A DNA stretch of 64,000 bases from Nocardiopsis metallicus (GCF_014201115.1 NZ_JACHDO010000001.1:5084001-5148000); one strand, 5' to 3'; counted from the stretch's first letter, positions 6,988 to 15,093 are shown. Numbers and translations: made by a program. Notes: generated by a model not told the origin, from the letters alone.

Positions 6988-9462
6988 ATGGACACCGTTC
7001 GCAGGTTCGCCGCCCTGGCCACCACCCTGGTCCTGCTGGCCGGGTTGCCCTGGCTCGCCACCACCCTCACCTGGCCGGTGATCGATCTCTCCCCGCTCAC
7101 TTGGGAGGTCCACCTGCGCAGCGCACGTCTCCCTCCCGGGGTCGGCACCGCGGTACTCATCCTCGTGCTGTGGACGGTGTGGGCGCTCTATCTGCTGGTG
7201 GTGGCCGCCGAACTCCTGACCCGCCTTGGCCACCGCTCCTCCCTTCAGCTGGGACCGTTGCGCCCCCTCCAACTGCTCGCGGCCACCACCCTGGGCGGTC
7301 TCGCGCTCTCGCCGCCCGCCGCGAACGCCGTCGCCCCTGCCGCAGCGGTCGCCGCCGAGCTGCCGAAGGAGGAGGTCGATGAGCAGGAGGACGAGACTTC
7401 AGAACAGGCGGTTGCGGAGCCGTTCGTGGTGGAACGCTCCCGGGTGGTCGACGCGTTCGGGTACGACTCGGCGACCCTGACCGAGGCGATGGAACAGGAT
7501 CTCGCCGACACCGCGGTCCTTATCGACGAGCACGGCGCCCCCGAGTTGCCCGTTGTGGTGACCGGGCACACCGACGCCGCAGGCGACCCCGACTACAACC
7601 TCCACCTGTCCGAGCGTCGCGCGAGTGCGGTTGCGGACGTGCTGCGTACGCACTTGGGCGAGGATGCGGTGATCGAGGTCCACGGCGAAGGGGCCCGACA
7701 TCTGCTCGACACCGACGACGATGCCGAGCAACGCCGGGTGGAGATCACCTACAACGTCGTCGTCACTCCGCCTCGCCCCGAACCCCCGCCCGCCGCCGAA
7801 CCTCCAACAGGGGACGAGAGCACTGCGGAGGAAGTGGCCCCGGGGGTGGGGCTGGCGTTGCCGGGCGGGCTGGTACTGGCCCTGGCCGCCGGCACCGCGG
7901 GCATGGTGGGCGGGATGGTGGTCGAACGCCACCGACACCGCCCACCCGCCCCTGCCGGAGAGCTGGAGGAGCCGGGGGAGCCGGAGGCCGACGACCACCA
8001 CCAGAGCGCACCCGCAGGACGGGAACCTGTGGAGGAAGCCGCGGTCCCCGGCGAGGATGCGACTCCTCCGGACGGTGGCGATGGCCCCGAGTTGGCCATG
8101 ATCGACCTGGCCGGGGTCCCGGGCGTCGGCATCACCGGCCCCGGTGCCATCGGCGCCGCCCGCAGCCTCTTGGCCCGCGCCCTGGACCACGCTGAGGACG
8201 CGCTGACTGTGGTCGTCCCCGAGGCCGATCTGCGCAGCCTGCTCGGCGGCACTGGGCGCCTCCCACAGTTGGGCGAGGACACTCCGGTGATGGTCACCGA
8301 GGACGTTGAAGACGCGTTGACGCTGCTGCACCTCCAGGTGCTGGCCCGCCACCGGGCCGCCGACGAACACGACACCGCCGAAGAACAGGAGAGCGCGCTC
8401 GCCGAAGGTCCGCAGTTCGTCCTGGTCGCCGACACCGATCCCACTGTGGCCTCCGAGGTGACTTCTCTGCTCACCCACACCGGCGGAGCCCCGCTCAGCG
8501 CGGTCCTGCTCGGACCCTGGCCCCACCCCGACGGCCCGACCCTGACCCTGAACAGCGCGGGCACCATCACCGCGGCCGACCCGCCCCTTGACCACGTGGT
8601 GGGCCACCGCTGGCCGACCACCACCAGCACCGCCCTGCACCAGGCTCTGGCGACCCACCACGCACCCGCACACGAGACCCCGCCCTACACCGCCGACACG
8701 ACGGACCCGGACCCCGCACCCGAACCGGTGCAGGAGGACCCCGTATCAGGGCCTCCACCGGCAGACGCCACGCCCGCCGGGGCGGTGTCGGTGACCGTGC
8801 TGGGCCGCATCACCCTGGCCGTCCGCGGCCGCCAGGTCCGCCCCCACCGCCGCACCGCCTCCGAGGTACTGGCCTACCTGGCCGCCCACCCGGCCGGGGT
8901 GCGCATGGAGGCCGCCGTGGACGCCATGTGGCCTGCGGAGGCCCCGCACCGCGCCATCCGCCGCTGGCACGACGCCTGCACCGCGGTGCGCACCGCCCTG
9001 CGCCCCGACCTGGGAGAGGCGGCGACCTCGGTCATCGTGCACGACGGCGGCGACCTCTACCGGCTCAACCCGGATCTGGTGGTCTGCGACCTGTGGCGTG
9101 TCGAGGGCCTGCTGGCCGAGGCGACCACCGCGGACACCGCCGATGCCGCGGTCCTGGTCACCAGCGCCGCCGCCATGGCCGACGGCGATTTCGCCGAGGA
9201 CACCGACTATCTGTGGGCCGAAGGAGTCCGGACACGTATCCGGTCCGAAATGGTCCGGTCCTTGACCACCCATTCCAAAGAGGTCGATCCCCGGCAGGCG
9301 ATCTCCATGCTCAACCGGGCCCTCAGGATCGACTCGAACGCCTCAGAAGCCGCCCTGGAATTAGAGCGACGGTACGCTGAAAAAGGCGACCAGAAATCCG
9401 CCGAACGCGTACGGAACGCTATTTCTTCGGGTTCGGAAAACGCCGCCGATCGACTCGGGTGA
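6988..9462 (+). CDS. Membrane-anchored OmpA-like / NTPase-like / BTAD fusion protein at the end of the pilus operon
   Basis: An 824-residue multidomain protein. Two or three membrane segments lie in the first 110 residues (VLLAGLPWLATTL, GTAVLILVLWTVWALYLLVV). A peptidoglycan-binding OmpA-like domain follows at about 150-258, with VVTGHTDAAGDPDYNLHLSE and the closing EQRRVEITYNV. Then come a Pro/Glu-rich linker, another membrane helix (about 292-312) and a cytoplasmic part of about 370-560 with GVPGVGITGPGAIGAARSLL. From about 600 there is a winged-helix plus BTAD module (VSVTVLGRITLAVRGRQVRP, AAVDAMWP, then a TPR-like tail). The topology would put the OmpA part at the wall and the DNA-binding-like part in the cytoplasm. 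The gene is followed by a strong terminator, so it closes the operon. A sensor or assembly checkpoint is a guess. Confidence 0.7.
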   Translation: MDTVRRFAALATTLVLLAGLPWLATTLTWPVIDLSPLTWEVHLRSARLPPGVGTAVLILVLWTVWALYLLVVAAELLTRLGHRSSLQLGPLRPLQLLAATTLGGLALSPPAANAVAPAAAVAAELPKEEVDEQEDETSEQAVAEPFVVERSRVVDAFGYDSATLTEAMEQDLADTAVLIDEHGAPELPVVVTGHTDAAGDPDYNLHLSERRASAVADVLRTHLGEDAVIEVHGEGARHLLDTDDDAEQRRVEITYNVVVTPPRPEPPPAAEPPTGDESTAEEVAPGVGLALPGGLVLALAAGTAGMVGGMVVERHRHRPPAPAGELEEPGEPEADDHHQSAPAGREPVEEAAVPGEDATPPDGGDGPELAMIDLAGVPGVGITGPGAIGAARSLLARALDHAEDALTVVVPEADLRSLLGGTGRLPQLGEDTPVMVTEDVEDALTLLHLQVLARHRAADEHDTAEEQESALAEGPQFVLVADTDPTVASEVTSLLTHTGGAPLSAVLLGPWPHPDGPTLTLNSAGTITAADPPLDHVVGHRWPTTTSTALHQALATHHAPAHETPPYTADTTDPDPAPEPVQEDPVSGPPPADATPAGAVSVTVLGRITLAVRGRQVRPHRRTASEVLAYLAAHPAGVRMEAAVDAMWPAEAPHRAIRRWHDACTAVRTALRPDLGEAATSVIVHDGGDLYRLNPDLVVCDLWRVEGLLAEATTADTADAAVLVTSAAAMADGDFAEDTDYLWAEGVRTRIRSEMVRSLTTHSKEVDPRQAISMLNRALRIDSNASEAALELERRYAEKGDQKSAERVRNAISSGSENAADRLG

Positions 9463-9473
9463 AAAACCTCCGG

Positions 9474-9508
9474 CCCCTCCGCCCCCTGTGGGGCGGAGGG
9501 GATTTCTC
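9474..9508 (+). terminator. Intrinsic terminator of the Tad-type operon
   Basis: A perfect 12-bp stem (9474-9485 with 9490-9501) closes on a CTGT loop and is followed by ATTTCT, starting 11 bases after the stop of the fusion gene. Stem strength and position support a true Rho-independent terminator for the whole pilus operon. Confidence 0.85.
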
Positions 9509-9770
9509 GGGTCTGCGTGAGCACCCGCCCTGTGCCGCCCGTCCGGCCCATCGGTGCGCCACCCGCGGCGCCTGTATGACAGGCACCCCCATGCGCACAC
9601 AAAACCCCAGCTCAGGGCGTTCTCTGGGGTGGTCGGTGGGATGCCCGACAGGTGCCGCAGGCAGCCTCCCTCAAAATCAACGCGGACCCGAGTCGCTGCC
9701 CCCGCGTTCCCTGTTCGTCAAATGGCGCCACCATCGACCTATTGTTCACCACGAATTGTCGCCATTCAAT

Positions 9771-9791
9771 GGCATTGCATGATGCAATGCC
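9771..9791. promoter_or_regulatory. Inverted repeat, probable operator
   Basis: GGCATTGCA-TGA-TGCAATGCC is a perfect inverted repeat with 9-bp arms around a 3-base centre. It lies in the AT-richer spacer upstream of the small-gene block and its last bases run into the hexamer array. The shape fits a dimeric regulator site. Which protein binds it is unknown. Confidence 0.55.
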
Positions 9792-9824
9792 TTTGCCTTT
9801 GCCTTTGCCTTTGCCTTTGCCTTT
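9789..9824 (+). repeat. Six tandem copies of GCCTTT
   Basis: Six exact head-to-tail copies of the hexamer GCCTTT occupy 36 bases directly after the inverted repeat, in a non-coding region. This is a simple-sequence repeat of the type prone to copy-number change, and also resembles a short iteron-like array. It is not a CRISPR: there are no spacers. Confidence 0.9.
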
Positions 9825-9929
9825 CTCGGGGTTCCGTTGTTCTCTATGGGCGTGAATTCGCTGCCGGCGGCGCGCCGATAAATGCCGGGCGATTGTGTTT
9901 GTGCGAGAGAATTCGGGTATATATCCATT

Positions 9930-9945
9930 GACCAAGCAAAGCCAA
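9930..9945 (+). repeat. 16-bp repeat copy 1 (second copy at 19969)
   Basis: GACCAAGCAAAGCCAA occurs here and again, exactly, at 19969-19984, ten kilobases away. Here it lies about 20 bases before the first small gene, just upstream of its Shine-Dalgarno sequence. Its meaning is unknown; both copies are inside the element and in non-coding sequence. Confidence 0.7.
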
Positions 9946-9964
9946 TCCCCCCGAGGAGACTCCC

Positions 9965-10261
9965 GTGTGGTATGGACTCTGGTACGGCGGATACGGATAT
10001 GCCGTGTCCGACCCGTTCGAAGACGTCGAGAAGTTCCCGAACCTGAACGCCGCGCGCGACGCGTTGCGCGAGCGATTCCGTGACGGCGCGTTCTGGCGCC
10101 AGGAATTCGACTTCGTGAACCGCGCCCCGGAAAGCGTCTTCACTCCGGCGGTGAGCGAGAACAGCGAAATTCTGCTGTTCGCCACCCCCGACGGGGGCGC
10201 CTACCCGGACCGGCGCGTGTACTTCGGTCCGCGCGGTGGCGTCCACATCGAACGCTGCTGA
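9965..10261 (+). CDS. Small hypothetical protein of the ICE accessory block
   Basis: A 98-residue protein starting at GTG, with GAGGAG six bases upstream. The N-terminus is rich in Trp, Tyr and Gly (MWYGLWYGGYGYAVSDPFED), followed by a helical part (ARDALRERFRDGAFW) and a short beta-rich tail (GGAYPDRRVYFGPRGG). No family recognised. It is the first of three small genes in the same direction, probably one transcript. Small proteins of this style are common in actinobacterial plasmids and phages. Confidence 0.6.
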   Translation: MWYGLWYGGYGYAVSDPFEDVEKFPNLNAARDALRERFRDGAFWRQEFDFVNRAPESVFTPAVSENSEILLFATPDGGAYPDRRVYFGPRGGVHIERC

Positions 10262-10332
10262 CCCCCAAGGTTCGCGCCGGGGTGCGCGCAATGTGCCCCG
10301 GCGCCTCACACCACCGGAATAGGTGACTTTTC

Positions 10333-10689
10333 ATGCGCTGCTATGTTTCGTTCGTCGTGCGCGAGATCCCGCACATGATGACGTCGATGGAATTCGCGCG
10401 GTTCGTGTCCGACGTCGAACGCGCCGCGGTTCTCGCGACTCGGGACGTCCGCCACACCACCGGAATCCCGCTCGAAATCGTCCGGACCGAACAGATGATC
10501 CACGTGGGTTTGGGCGTCGTCTGGGAATTCGACCACACCCACATCGCGAACGTGCGCGAGGGGCACGTGCGGTTGGTCGCGCTCATGCACGAAACCCTCA
10601 CCCGGTACACCCGTGCTGTCCACGGTGTCGACCACGTGGACATCCTCGCAATCTACCAAGACGACACCCCCGACACCCCGGAGACCTGA
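10333..10689 (+). CDS. Small hypothetical protein
   Basis: A 118-residue protein, not recognised. It starts MRCYVSFVVREIPHMMTSME and contains a helical stretch VRLVALMHETLTRYTRAVHG with an acidic C-terminus. It ends two bases before the next start codon, so it is probably co-transcribed and coupled. No membrane segment or signal peptide is visible. Confidence 0.55.
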   Translation: MRCYVSFVVREIPHMMTSMEFARFVSDVERAAVLATRDVRHTTGIPLEIVRTEQMIHVGLGVVWEFDHTHIANVREGHVRLVALMHETLTRYTRAVHGVDHVDILAIYQDDTPDTPET

Positions 10690-10690
10690 A

Positions 10691-11047
10691 ATGGTGGCGT
10701 TCCGTTTCGAGGGGTTCACCGACACCCCCCACACCCTGACCGTGGAACAGCTGGAATACACCCCGTGGGACGGCCAGCGCTGGCGATACGCGCTGTACTG
10801 CGGAGAAACACTGATCTTCTCCGGTGACGACATCCGCGGACCTGCCTACGCGACCGAAAACGAGGCAGCGCGCCACCTCATGGGATTTCTGACCCTGCGC
10901 CCCGGTGACACCGACGACGAATACTTTGCCGACTACACGCCTGAACAGCGGTTGTGGTGCGAGAAGAACGCCGAATACCTGGCTTCGGTTCTGTACGGAG
11001 AGGACGGCGAGGAAATCGCGGACCTGTCCGCCTACCGCGCCGATTGA
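10691..11047 (+). CDS. Small acidic hypothetical protein
   Basis: A 118-residue acidic protein from the ATG at 10691, two bases after the previous stop. It begins MVAFRFEGFTDTPHTLTVEQ and has CEKNAEYLASVLYGEDGEE near the end. Low pI and small size recall DNA-mimic or antirestriction-type proteins (compare the ArdC-like gene downstream), but this is only an impression. No domain recognised. A strong hairpin follows the gene. Confidence 0.55.
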   Translation: MVAFRFEGFTDTPHTLTVEQLEYTPWDGQRWRYALYCGETLIFSGDDIRGPAYATENEAARHLMGFLTLRPGDTDDEYFADYTPEQRLWCEKNAEYLASVLYGEDGEEIADLSAYRAD

Positions 11048-11053
11048 AACCCC

Positions 11054-11078
11054 GGGGCGCCGCCACCGGCGGCGCCCC
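11054..11078 (+). terminator. Strong hairpin after the small-gene trio
   Basis: An 11-bp perfect stem (11054-11064 with 11068-11078) with a three-base loop, starting 6 bases after the stop codon of the previous gene. No clear T-run follows, so it may act as a weak terminator, an attenuator or an RNA-stabilising end. Confidence 0.5.
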
Positions 11079-11165
11079 ACCCCCGGGGGTGAACAGAGCC
11101 CGTAACCACTGCGGGTTGTGTCCACCGACCGGATTCCCGATTCTGTTTCTCCGATTGGACCCGTG

Positions 11166-12059
11166 ATGGCTCCTAGAAAGAAAAACCGACGCCGACAGCT
11201 CACCCCCGAACAGCGACAGGAACGCCTGCAAGCGGCGTATGACACCCTGTCCGACGCCGTCGAAAAGCTCACCACCGCCGACGGGTGGCAGCAGATGATC
11301 ACCCGCCGCGCGTGGCTGCGCCGCTACTCGCTCGGGAACCTGCTCATGATCCTTGCCCAGCGCGAGGACGCCACCGACGTGCGGTCCTACAACGACTGGC
11401 GTGCGGCCGGACGCCACGTCCGCAAGGGTGAGCGGGGAATCAGGATCCTCGCCCCGTTGCGCTACCGGGAGCGCGACGAGGACGACACCCCGCTCACGAA
11501 CCCGGGCGGCGCCCCCCGCTACCGGGTGCGCGGTTTCACGGTCGTGTCGGTGTTCGACATCTCCCAGACCGACGGGCCTCCGCTGCCCGAGGACACCCAC
11601 GGGCCCCGCCTGTTGGACGGTGCGGCCCCGGCGCGGCTGTGGGATGCCATCGCCGACCAGATCACCGGCCGCGGCTACACGATCGAACGCGACACCACCG
11701 CCCCCGCGAACGGGTGGGTGCGGTTCGACACCCGCACCGTGCGGGTGTCGGACACCCTCCCGGACGCGCACGCGGTCAAGACCCTGATTCACGAACTGGC
11801 GCACATCTGGTGCGAGCACGACACCCGGGACGTCCCTCGGAAGGTCGGCGAGATCGAAGCCGAATCGGTGGCCTGCCTGGTGTGTTCGCTGGTTGGGCTG
11901 GACAGCCTGCCCTATTCGGTGCCCTACGTCGCCGGATGGGCCAAGGACGCCGACACCGCCCGCACCACCGCGGAAAGGGTGCTCACCGTCGCCGACGCCA
12001 TCGCCGACGCCCTGTCCGCCACCGTCGCGATGCCCGCCCCGGACACCGCCCCCGCCTGA
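11166..12059 (+). CDS. ArdC-like antirestriction protein with zinc metallopeptidase motif
   Basis: A 297-residue protein from the ATG at 11166; a GTG at 11118 in frame is an alternative. The N-terminal ArdC-type ssDNA-binding domain shows as WLRRYSLGNLLMILAQR, DVRSYNDWRAAGRHVRKGER and FDISQTDG. The C-terminal half is metallopeptidase-like, with the HExxH motif in LIHELAHIWCEH and a downstream Glu in EIEAESVACLV. ArdC proteins ride on conjugative plasmids and protect entering DNA. In this ICE it would shield the single strand in a new host. The gene sits in the accessory block between unknown small genes. The family call is firm; in vivo antirestriction is inferred from the family. Confidence 0.85.
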   Translation: MAPRKKNRRRQLTPEQRQERLQAAYDTLSDAVEKLTTADGWQQMITRRAWLRRYSLGNLLMILAQREDATDVRSYNDWRAAGRHVRKGERGIRILAPLRYRERDEDDTPLTNPGGAPRYRVRGFTVVSVFDISQTDGPPLPEDTHGPRLLDGAAPARLWDAIADQITGRGYTIERDTTAPANGWVRFDTRTVRVSDTLPDAHAVKTLIHELAHIWCEHDTRDVPRKVGEIEAESVACLVCSLVGLDSLPYSVPYVAGWAKDADTARTTAERVLTVADAIADALSATVAMPAPDTAPA

Positions 12060-12119
12060 CCGCCCCGGGTGGGGCCGGATCCGTGTCCGGCCCCACCTCG
12101 CCCCCGGGAGGCGCCTGCC

Positions 12120-12419
12120 ATGGCGTTACTCAGCTTCGAAATCTTCGCCACCCCACCCGAGCATGCATCCCTCGACGTGGCCGCGGACCTGTTCACCCTG
12201 CGGCTCGCCCATGCCGAACCCTCCGACGCGCTACAGGTGCTGGATTTCGACGTGGTGGCCGCCGACCCGCTGTTGGTCATCGTGACCTGCCTGACCGCCG
12301 ACGCCGCCAGAGCGACCGACACCGTCGCCAGCTGGCTGGTCGTCGCGCTTGCGCCCGAGTTCGCGTCCGGCTGGCAGATGCACGCCGGACACACCACCGT
12401 CCACCACACCGACAACTGA
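12120..12419 (+). CDS. Small hypothetical protein next to the sliding clamp
   Basis: A 99-residue protein starting MALLSFEIFATPPEHASLDV, with a regular alternation of strands and helices (LQVLDFDVVAADPLLVIVTC, ARATDTVASWLVVALAPEFA). Not recognised. It lies 21 bases before the DnaN-like gene in the same direction, so the two may be expressed together. Confidence 0.5.
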   Translation: MALLSFEIFATPPEHASLDVAADLFTLRLAHAEPSDALQVLDFDVVAADPLLVIVTCLTADAARATDTVASWLVVALAPEFASGWQMHAGHTTVHHTDN

Positions 12420-12440
12420 ACTGGAACGGAGCCCCTTTCC

Positions 12441-13643
12441 ATGACCGCCGAAACCCTCGCCACCCGTACCGGGCTGGCGTTCACCACCACCCGCGCGACG
12501 CTGGCCGACGCCCTGTCCACGGTCGCCGTCGCGGTGCCCGCCCGCCCGCGGGTGCCCGCCCTGTCCGGCGTCCTGCTCACCGGCGACACCGACGGCACCC
12601 TCACCGCGACCGGGTTCGACTACAGCACCGCGATCACCGTCACCGTGCCCGACGTGGTCACCACCCCCGGTCGGGCGCTGCTCACCCACGCCGACCTGTC
12701 CGGAGTGCTGGCCGCCACCGCCAAGGGCACCCCCAAGAAGCGCGCTGGCCTGTCGCCGGTCACCGTCACCAGCACCGGTGACGCCACGTTGGAAGTGGAC
12801 GGGTACACGCTGCCCATCGAAGCCCACGACCCTGACGACTTCCCGACGCTGCCCGCCCCGCCCCCCGACACCGCCACCCTGGGCACCACCGGGTTCGTCG
12901 CCGAACTGTCCAGGGTCACCCCCGCCGCGGCCAGCCCCGAATGGTGCTTCCCGACCCTGGAGAACGTCCGCATCACCTGCGACCGGGGCAAGCGGATCGA
13001 CATGATCGCCACCGACCGCTACCGGATCGCATGGGCGACCCTGACCGCCACCCCCGCCCCCGGCGTGGACGCCTACAGCGACGAGGCGGTGTTGGTCAAC
13101 GCTCGCCTCTTGGACAGGCTCCGCCGATACCTGACCGGCGACACCCTCACCCTCGCTCTCGGGGACGACCTGTGCGGGCTGACCTGCGGGCCGGTGCGGG
13201 TGCTCACCCGCGGCTACAGCGAGAGCGAATACCCCAAGAACATGGCGGACCTGGTGCCCGACCGCGCCCCGGTGACCGTCACCGTCGATCGGGGGTCCCT
13301 GGCCCGTGCCACCGACCGGGCTCGGGCGATCCTCACCGCCAAGAAGGAGACGGCCACCCCCATCGCGGTCACCATCGCCGACGGTGCGGTGTCCATCGGT
13401 CCGGACCTGTCCGGCGCGGTAGCCCCGGACCTGGACGCCACCACCACCGGCCTCGCCGGTGAGCCGGTGCGGCTGCGGTTCCACCCCCGCTACCTGTCCG
13501 ACGCGTTGGCGTCCTTCACCGGTCGCACCGCCACCGTGCACCTGACCGCACCGACCAAGCCGGTGGTCGTCACGGACGGCGGTGCCACCCCGGACACCGC
13601 CGGTTACCGGCACCTGATCATGCCGATCCGGCCCCGGACCTGA
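12441..13643 (+). CDS. DnaN-like DNA polymerase III sliding clamp (beta subunit) carried by the ICE
   Basis: A 400-residue protein with the three-domain beta-clamp pattern. The start is ATRATLADALSTVAVAVPAR, with VPALSGVLLTGDTDGTLTAT in the place of the clamp's usual IL.. L..v.. g.L.l.atD. The middle domain has TDRYRIAWA, which matches the tDg.rla stretch of true clamps. The last domain ends YRHLIMPIRPRT, the conserved MPxR tail that lines the hydrophobic cleft. It encircles DNA and tethers polymerases. A second clamp on a mobile element may serve its own replication or repair after transfer. It diverges enough from housekeeping DnaN to be an accessory version. Neighbours are small unknown genes. 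Confidence 0.8.
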   Translation: MTAETLATRTGLAFTTTRATLADALSTVAVAVPARPRVPALSGVLLTGDTDGTLTATGFDYSTAITVTVPDVVTTPGRALLTHADLSGVLAATAKGTPKKRAGLSPVTVTSTGDATLEVDGYTLPIEAHDPDDFPTLPAPPPDTATLGTTGFVAELSRVTPAAASPEWCFPTLENVRITCDRGKRIDMIATDRYRIAWATLTATPAPGVDAYSDEAVLVNARLLDRLRRYLTGDTLTLALGDDLCGLTCGPVRVLTRGYSESEYPKNMADLVPDRAPVTVTVDRGSLARATDRARAILTAKKETATPIAVTIADGAVSIGPDLSGAVAPDLDATTTGLAGEPVRLRFHPRYLSDALASFTGRTATVHLTAPTKPVVVTDGGATPDTAGYRHLIMPIRPRT

Positions 13644-13777
13644 CCCCACCGGCCCCATCCCCGACTGTGCGATCCGGGCGGCGAACACGTGAACGGTTCA
13701 CCGTTCGCCGCCCGGTGACCACGGCCGGACACGGCAGGGCCACCACCAGAAAAAGGAAGAGGAGAAAGGAAAACCAC

Positions 13778-14317
13778 ATGTTCACGCTGCCTCACACCGG
13801 GATGCAGGTGCCCGACACCCGCATCCGGGTTACCAGCCTGAAGGAAGTCGACCTCGGGACCGGGATCGCCTGGTCGGCGGTGGTGCGAGCCGGGAAGACC
13901 AAGCTCGGCACCGTCTCCAACAGCGGCCGCGGCGGGCCCACCGACTTCAACGCCACCACCGACGCCGCGCAGCGCCGGACGGCCGCGTTCGTGGCCGCCT
14001 GCCGCGACCGCGACGGTGCGCCCATGGACACCGAGAACGTCATGGAGACCCTGACCGAAGAGTACGAGTGGGCGCGCGACATCGCCAAGGCCGAGAAGAA
14101 GGGCCGCTACGTGGTCCGCTACGCCGACGAGCACGGCATGCCCGGCCACTACGAGTTCTCGCTGTCCCGCGGCATCACGCCGCCCGACTACGCCCCCGCG
14201 CTGAAGGCCACCGTCCGCCTGAAGCTGCCCGAAGGGGCGGTGCGCGCCGACCTGTGGATGGGTCCCGAACTGGGGTGGGTCGAAATCCGCAGGCCCGCCG
14301 ACACCACCAACGAGTAG
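13778..14317 (+). CDS. LPHTG-family accessory protein, paralogue 1
   Basis: A 179-residue protein from the ATG at 13778, with AGGAGAAAGGA upstream. It starts MFTLPHTGMQVPDTRIRVTS and shares this opening, a central helix, a KKGRYVVRYAD stretch and the ending LPEGAVRADLWMG with the genes at 16885 and 17409. The three proteins form a paralogous family inside the element. No domain of known function is recognised; no signal peptide or membrane helix is visible. Low-complexity A-rich sequence lies just upstream of the start. Confidence 0.65.
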   Translation: MFTLPHTGMQVPDTRIRVTSLKEVDLGTGIAWSAVVRAGKTKLGTVSNSGRGGPTDFNATTDAAQRRTAAFVAACRDRDGAPMDTENVMETLTEEYEWARDIAKAEKKGRYVVRYADEHGMPGHYEFSLSRGITPPDYAPALKATVRLKLPEGAVRADLWMGPELGWVEIRRPADTTNE

Positions 14318-14334
14318 CGCCGGTGCGGCTCCAC

Positions 14335-14392
14335 CGTGGGAGATCTCCCGCGACACAGGGGCGGGGCTGACCTGTAGGCGCAGGTCAGCCCC
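14335..14392. promoter_or_regulatory. Palindrome plus hairpin upstream of duplicated unit 1
   Basis: Two dyads in tandem. 14335-14352 is an 18-bp near-palindrome centred on GGGAGATCTCCC with one mismatch. 14363-14392 is a perfect 12-bp stem (GGGGCTGACCTG with CAGGTCAGCCCC) around TAGGCG. The same arrangement occurs at 15094-15151 before unit 2. They lie between the stop of one gene and the start of the next, so they may be operator sites, a terminator or both. Confidence 0.6.
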
Positions 14393-14446
14393 CTACCGCA
14401 CCACCCACACCCATGCAATCGCATCGCAGAAACGGAGAGATACGGC

Positions 14447-14530
14447 ATGTCCAGCGTAACCGCGCCCACCGTGGGCGCGCCCGTCCGGTCCGACACCGCC
14501 GACCGGCTGACGTGGGGGGAGGAGTCGTGA
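14447..14530 (+). CDS. Short leader peptide, shrunken copy of the 65-residue protein at 15203
   Basis: A 27-residue frame starting MSSVTAPTVGAPVRSD and ending DRLTWGEES. Its start and its end match those of the 65-residue protein in unit 2 (MSSAPAPIAGASVQPG and ERLSRGEGEK), so unit 1 seems to have lost the middle by an in-frame deletion. It keeps a purine-rich ribosome site (GGAGAGATACGGC) and the GTGA overlap with the next gene, so it may survive as a translational leader. Confidence 0.45.
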   Translation: MSSVTAPTVGAPVRSDTADRLTWGEES

Positions 14531-15075
14531 GCACGCGCGGAGCCATCGCCCGACCCACCACCAACGGCAACTGGCGGGGGCGCTACCACCACGGCGACTC
14601 CTACCCCACCCGACTCGGCCGGGAGCTGTTCCAGCTCTACCACGACACCTTCGACGGTGACCACGAGGCCATGACCACGGTGTTGATCGGCGACCACCCG
14701 GCCGGGTGGTCCACCGTCATCGCCACCTACTTCCCCTGGCCGTTCGACCGGGAGGCGTTCACCCGGGCCGGATACCGGGGCGTGATGTCGGACGAGCAGG
14801 GCCTGTACCCGGCGTGCTACTGCCACGGCGAGCGCGACGAGGACGAGCGGACGCTCACCTGCCGCTGCCCCGATGACACCACCGGATGCGGCCCGGAGTC
14901 CATCGAGTGGGCCTACGTGATCACCCCGGACGCCTTGCAGGTGTTCTCTGCCCGGCCCTTCGGGGCGCACGGGCTCATCGCCGTCGTGCCGTGGGAACGC
15001 GACAGCGCCCCCGACTGGCAGGAAGCCGAAAGTCGGGCCGTCACCGGTGAGATCCCCGAGGACCTGACCCTCTGA
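14527..15075 (+). CDS. Hypothetical protein of duplicated unit 1 (STRGAIA family)
   Basis: A 182-residue protein starting at the GTG that overlaps the leader stop. It begins MSTRGAIARPTTNGNWRGRY and continues HHGDSYPTRLGRELFQLYHD. A Cys/His-rich segment (ACYCHGERDEDERTLTCRCP, then TTGCGPESIEWAY) could bind metal. It ends TGEIPEDLTL, exactly like the unit-2 copy at 15397, to which it is closely similar end to end. Proteins beginning this way occur in actinobacteria and their phages without known function. GGAGGAG lies in front of the GTG. Confidence 0.65.
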   Translation: MSTRGAIARPTTNGNWRGRYHHGDSYPTRLGRELFQLYHDTFDGDHEAMTTVLIGDHPAGWSTVIATYFPWPFDREAFTRAGYRGVMSDEQGLYPACYCHGERDEDERTLTCRCPDDTTGCGPESIEWAYVITPDALQVFSARPFGAHGLIAVVPWERDSAPDWQEAESRAVTGEIPEDLTL

Positions 15076-15093
15076 CCGCCCGCACCCCTGGGT

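Larger units (their letters stand above)
9463..9964. other. Non-coding region between the pilus operon and the accessory-gene block
   Basis: About 500 bases with no convincing gene; short open frames here have poor codon positions. It holds the operon terminator, a small inverted repeat GCCTGT-ATG-ACAGGC at 9570-9584, the inverted repeat at 9771-9791, the hexamer array at 9789-9824 and a drop in GC from about 9720 to 9930. It should contain the promoter for the plus-strand small genes. It could also hold an origin of transfer or replication, for which there is no direct proof. Confidence 0.5.

Noticed and set aside
9789..9824. CRISPR-like array
   Set aside because: The repeat unit is 6 bp with no spacers; it is a simple tandem repeat and no cas gene is near.
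14413..14527. N-terminal extension of the unit-1 STRGAIA gene from upstream
   Set aside because: The copy in unit 2 starts at the equivalent GTG with the same ribosome site, so the shorter start is right.
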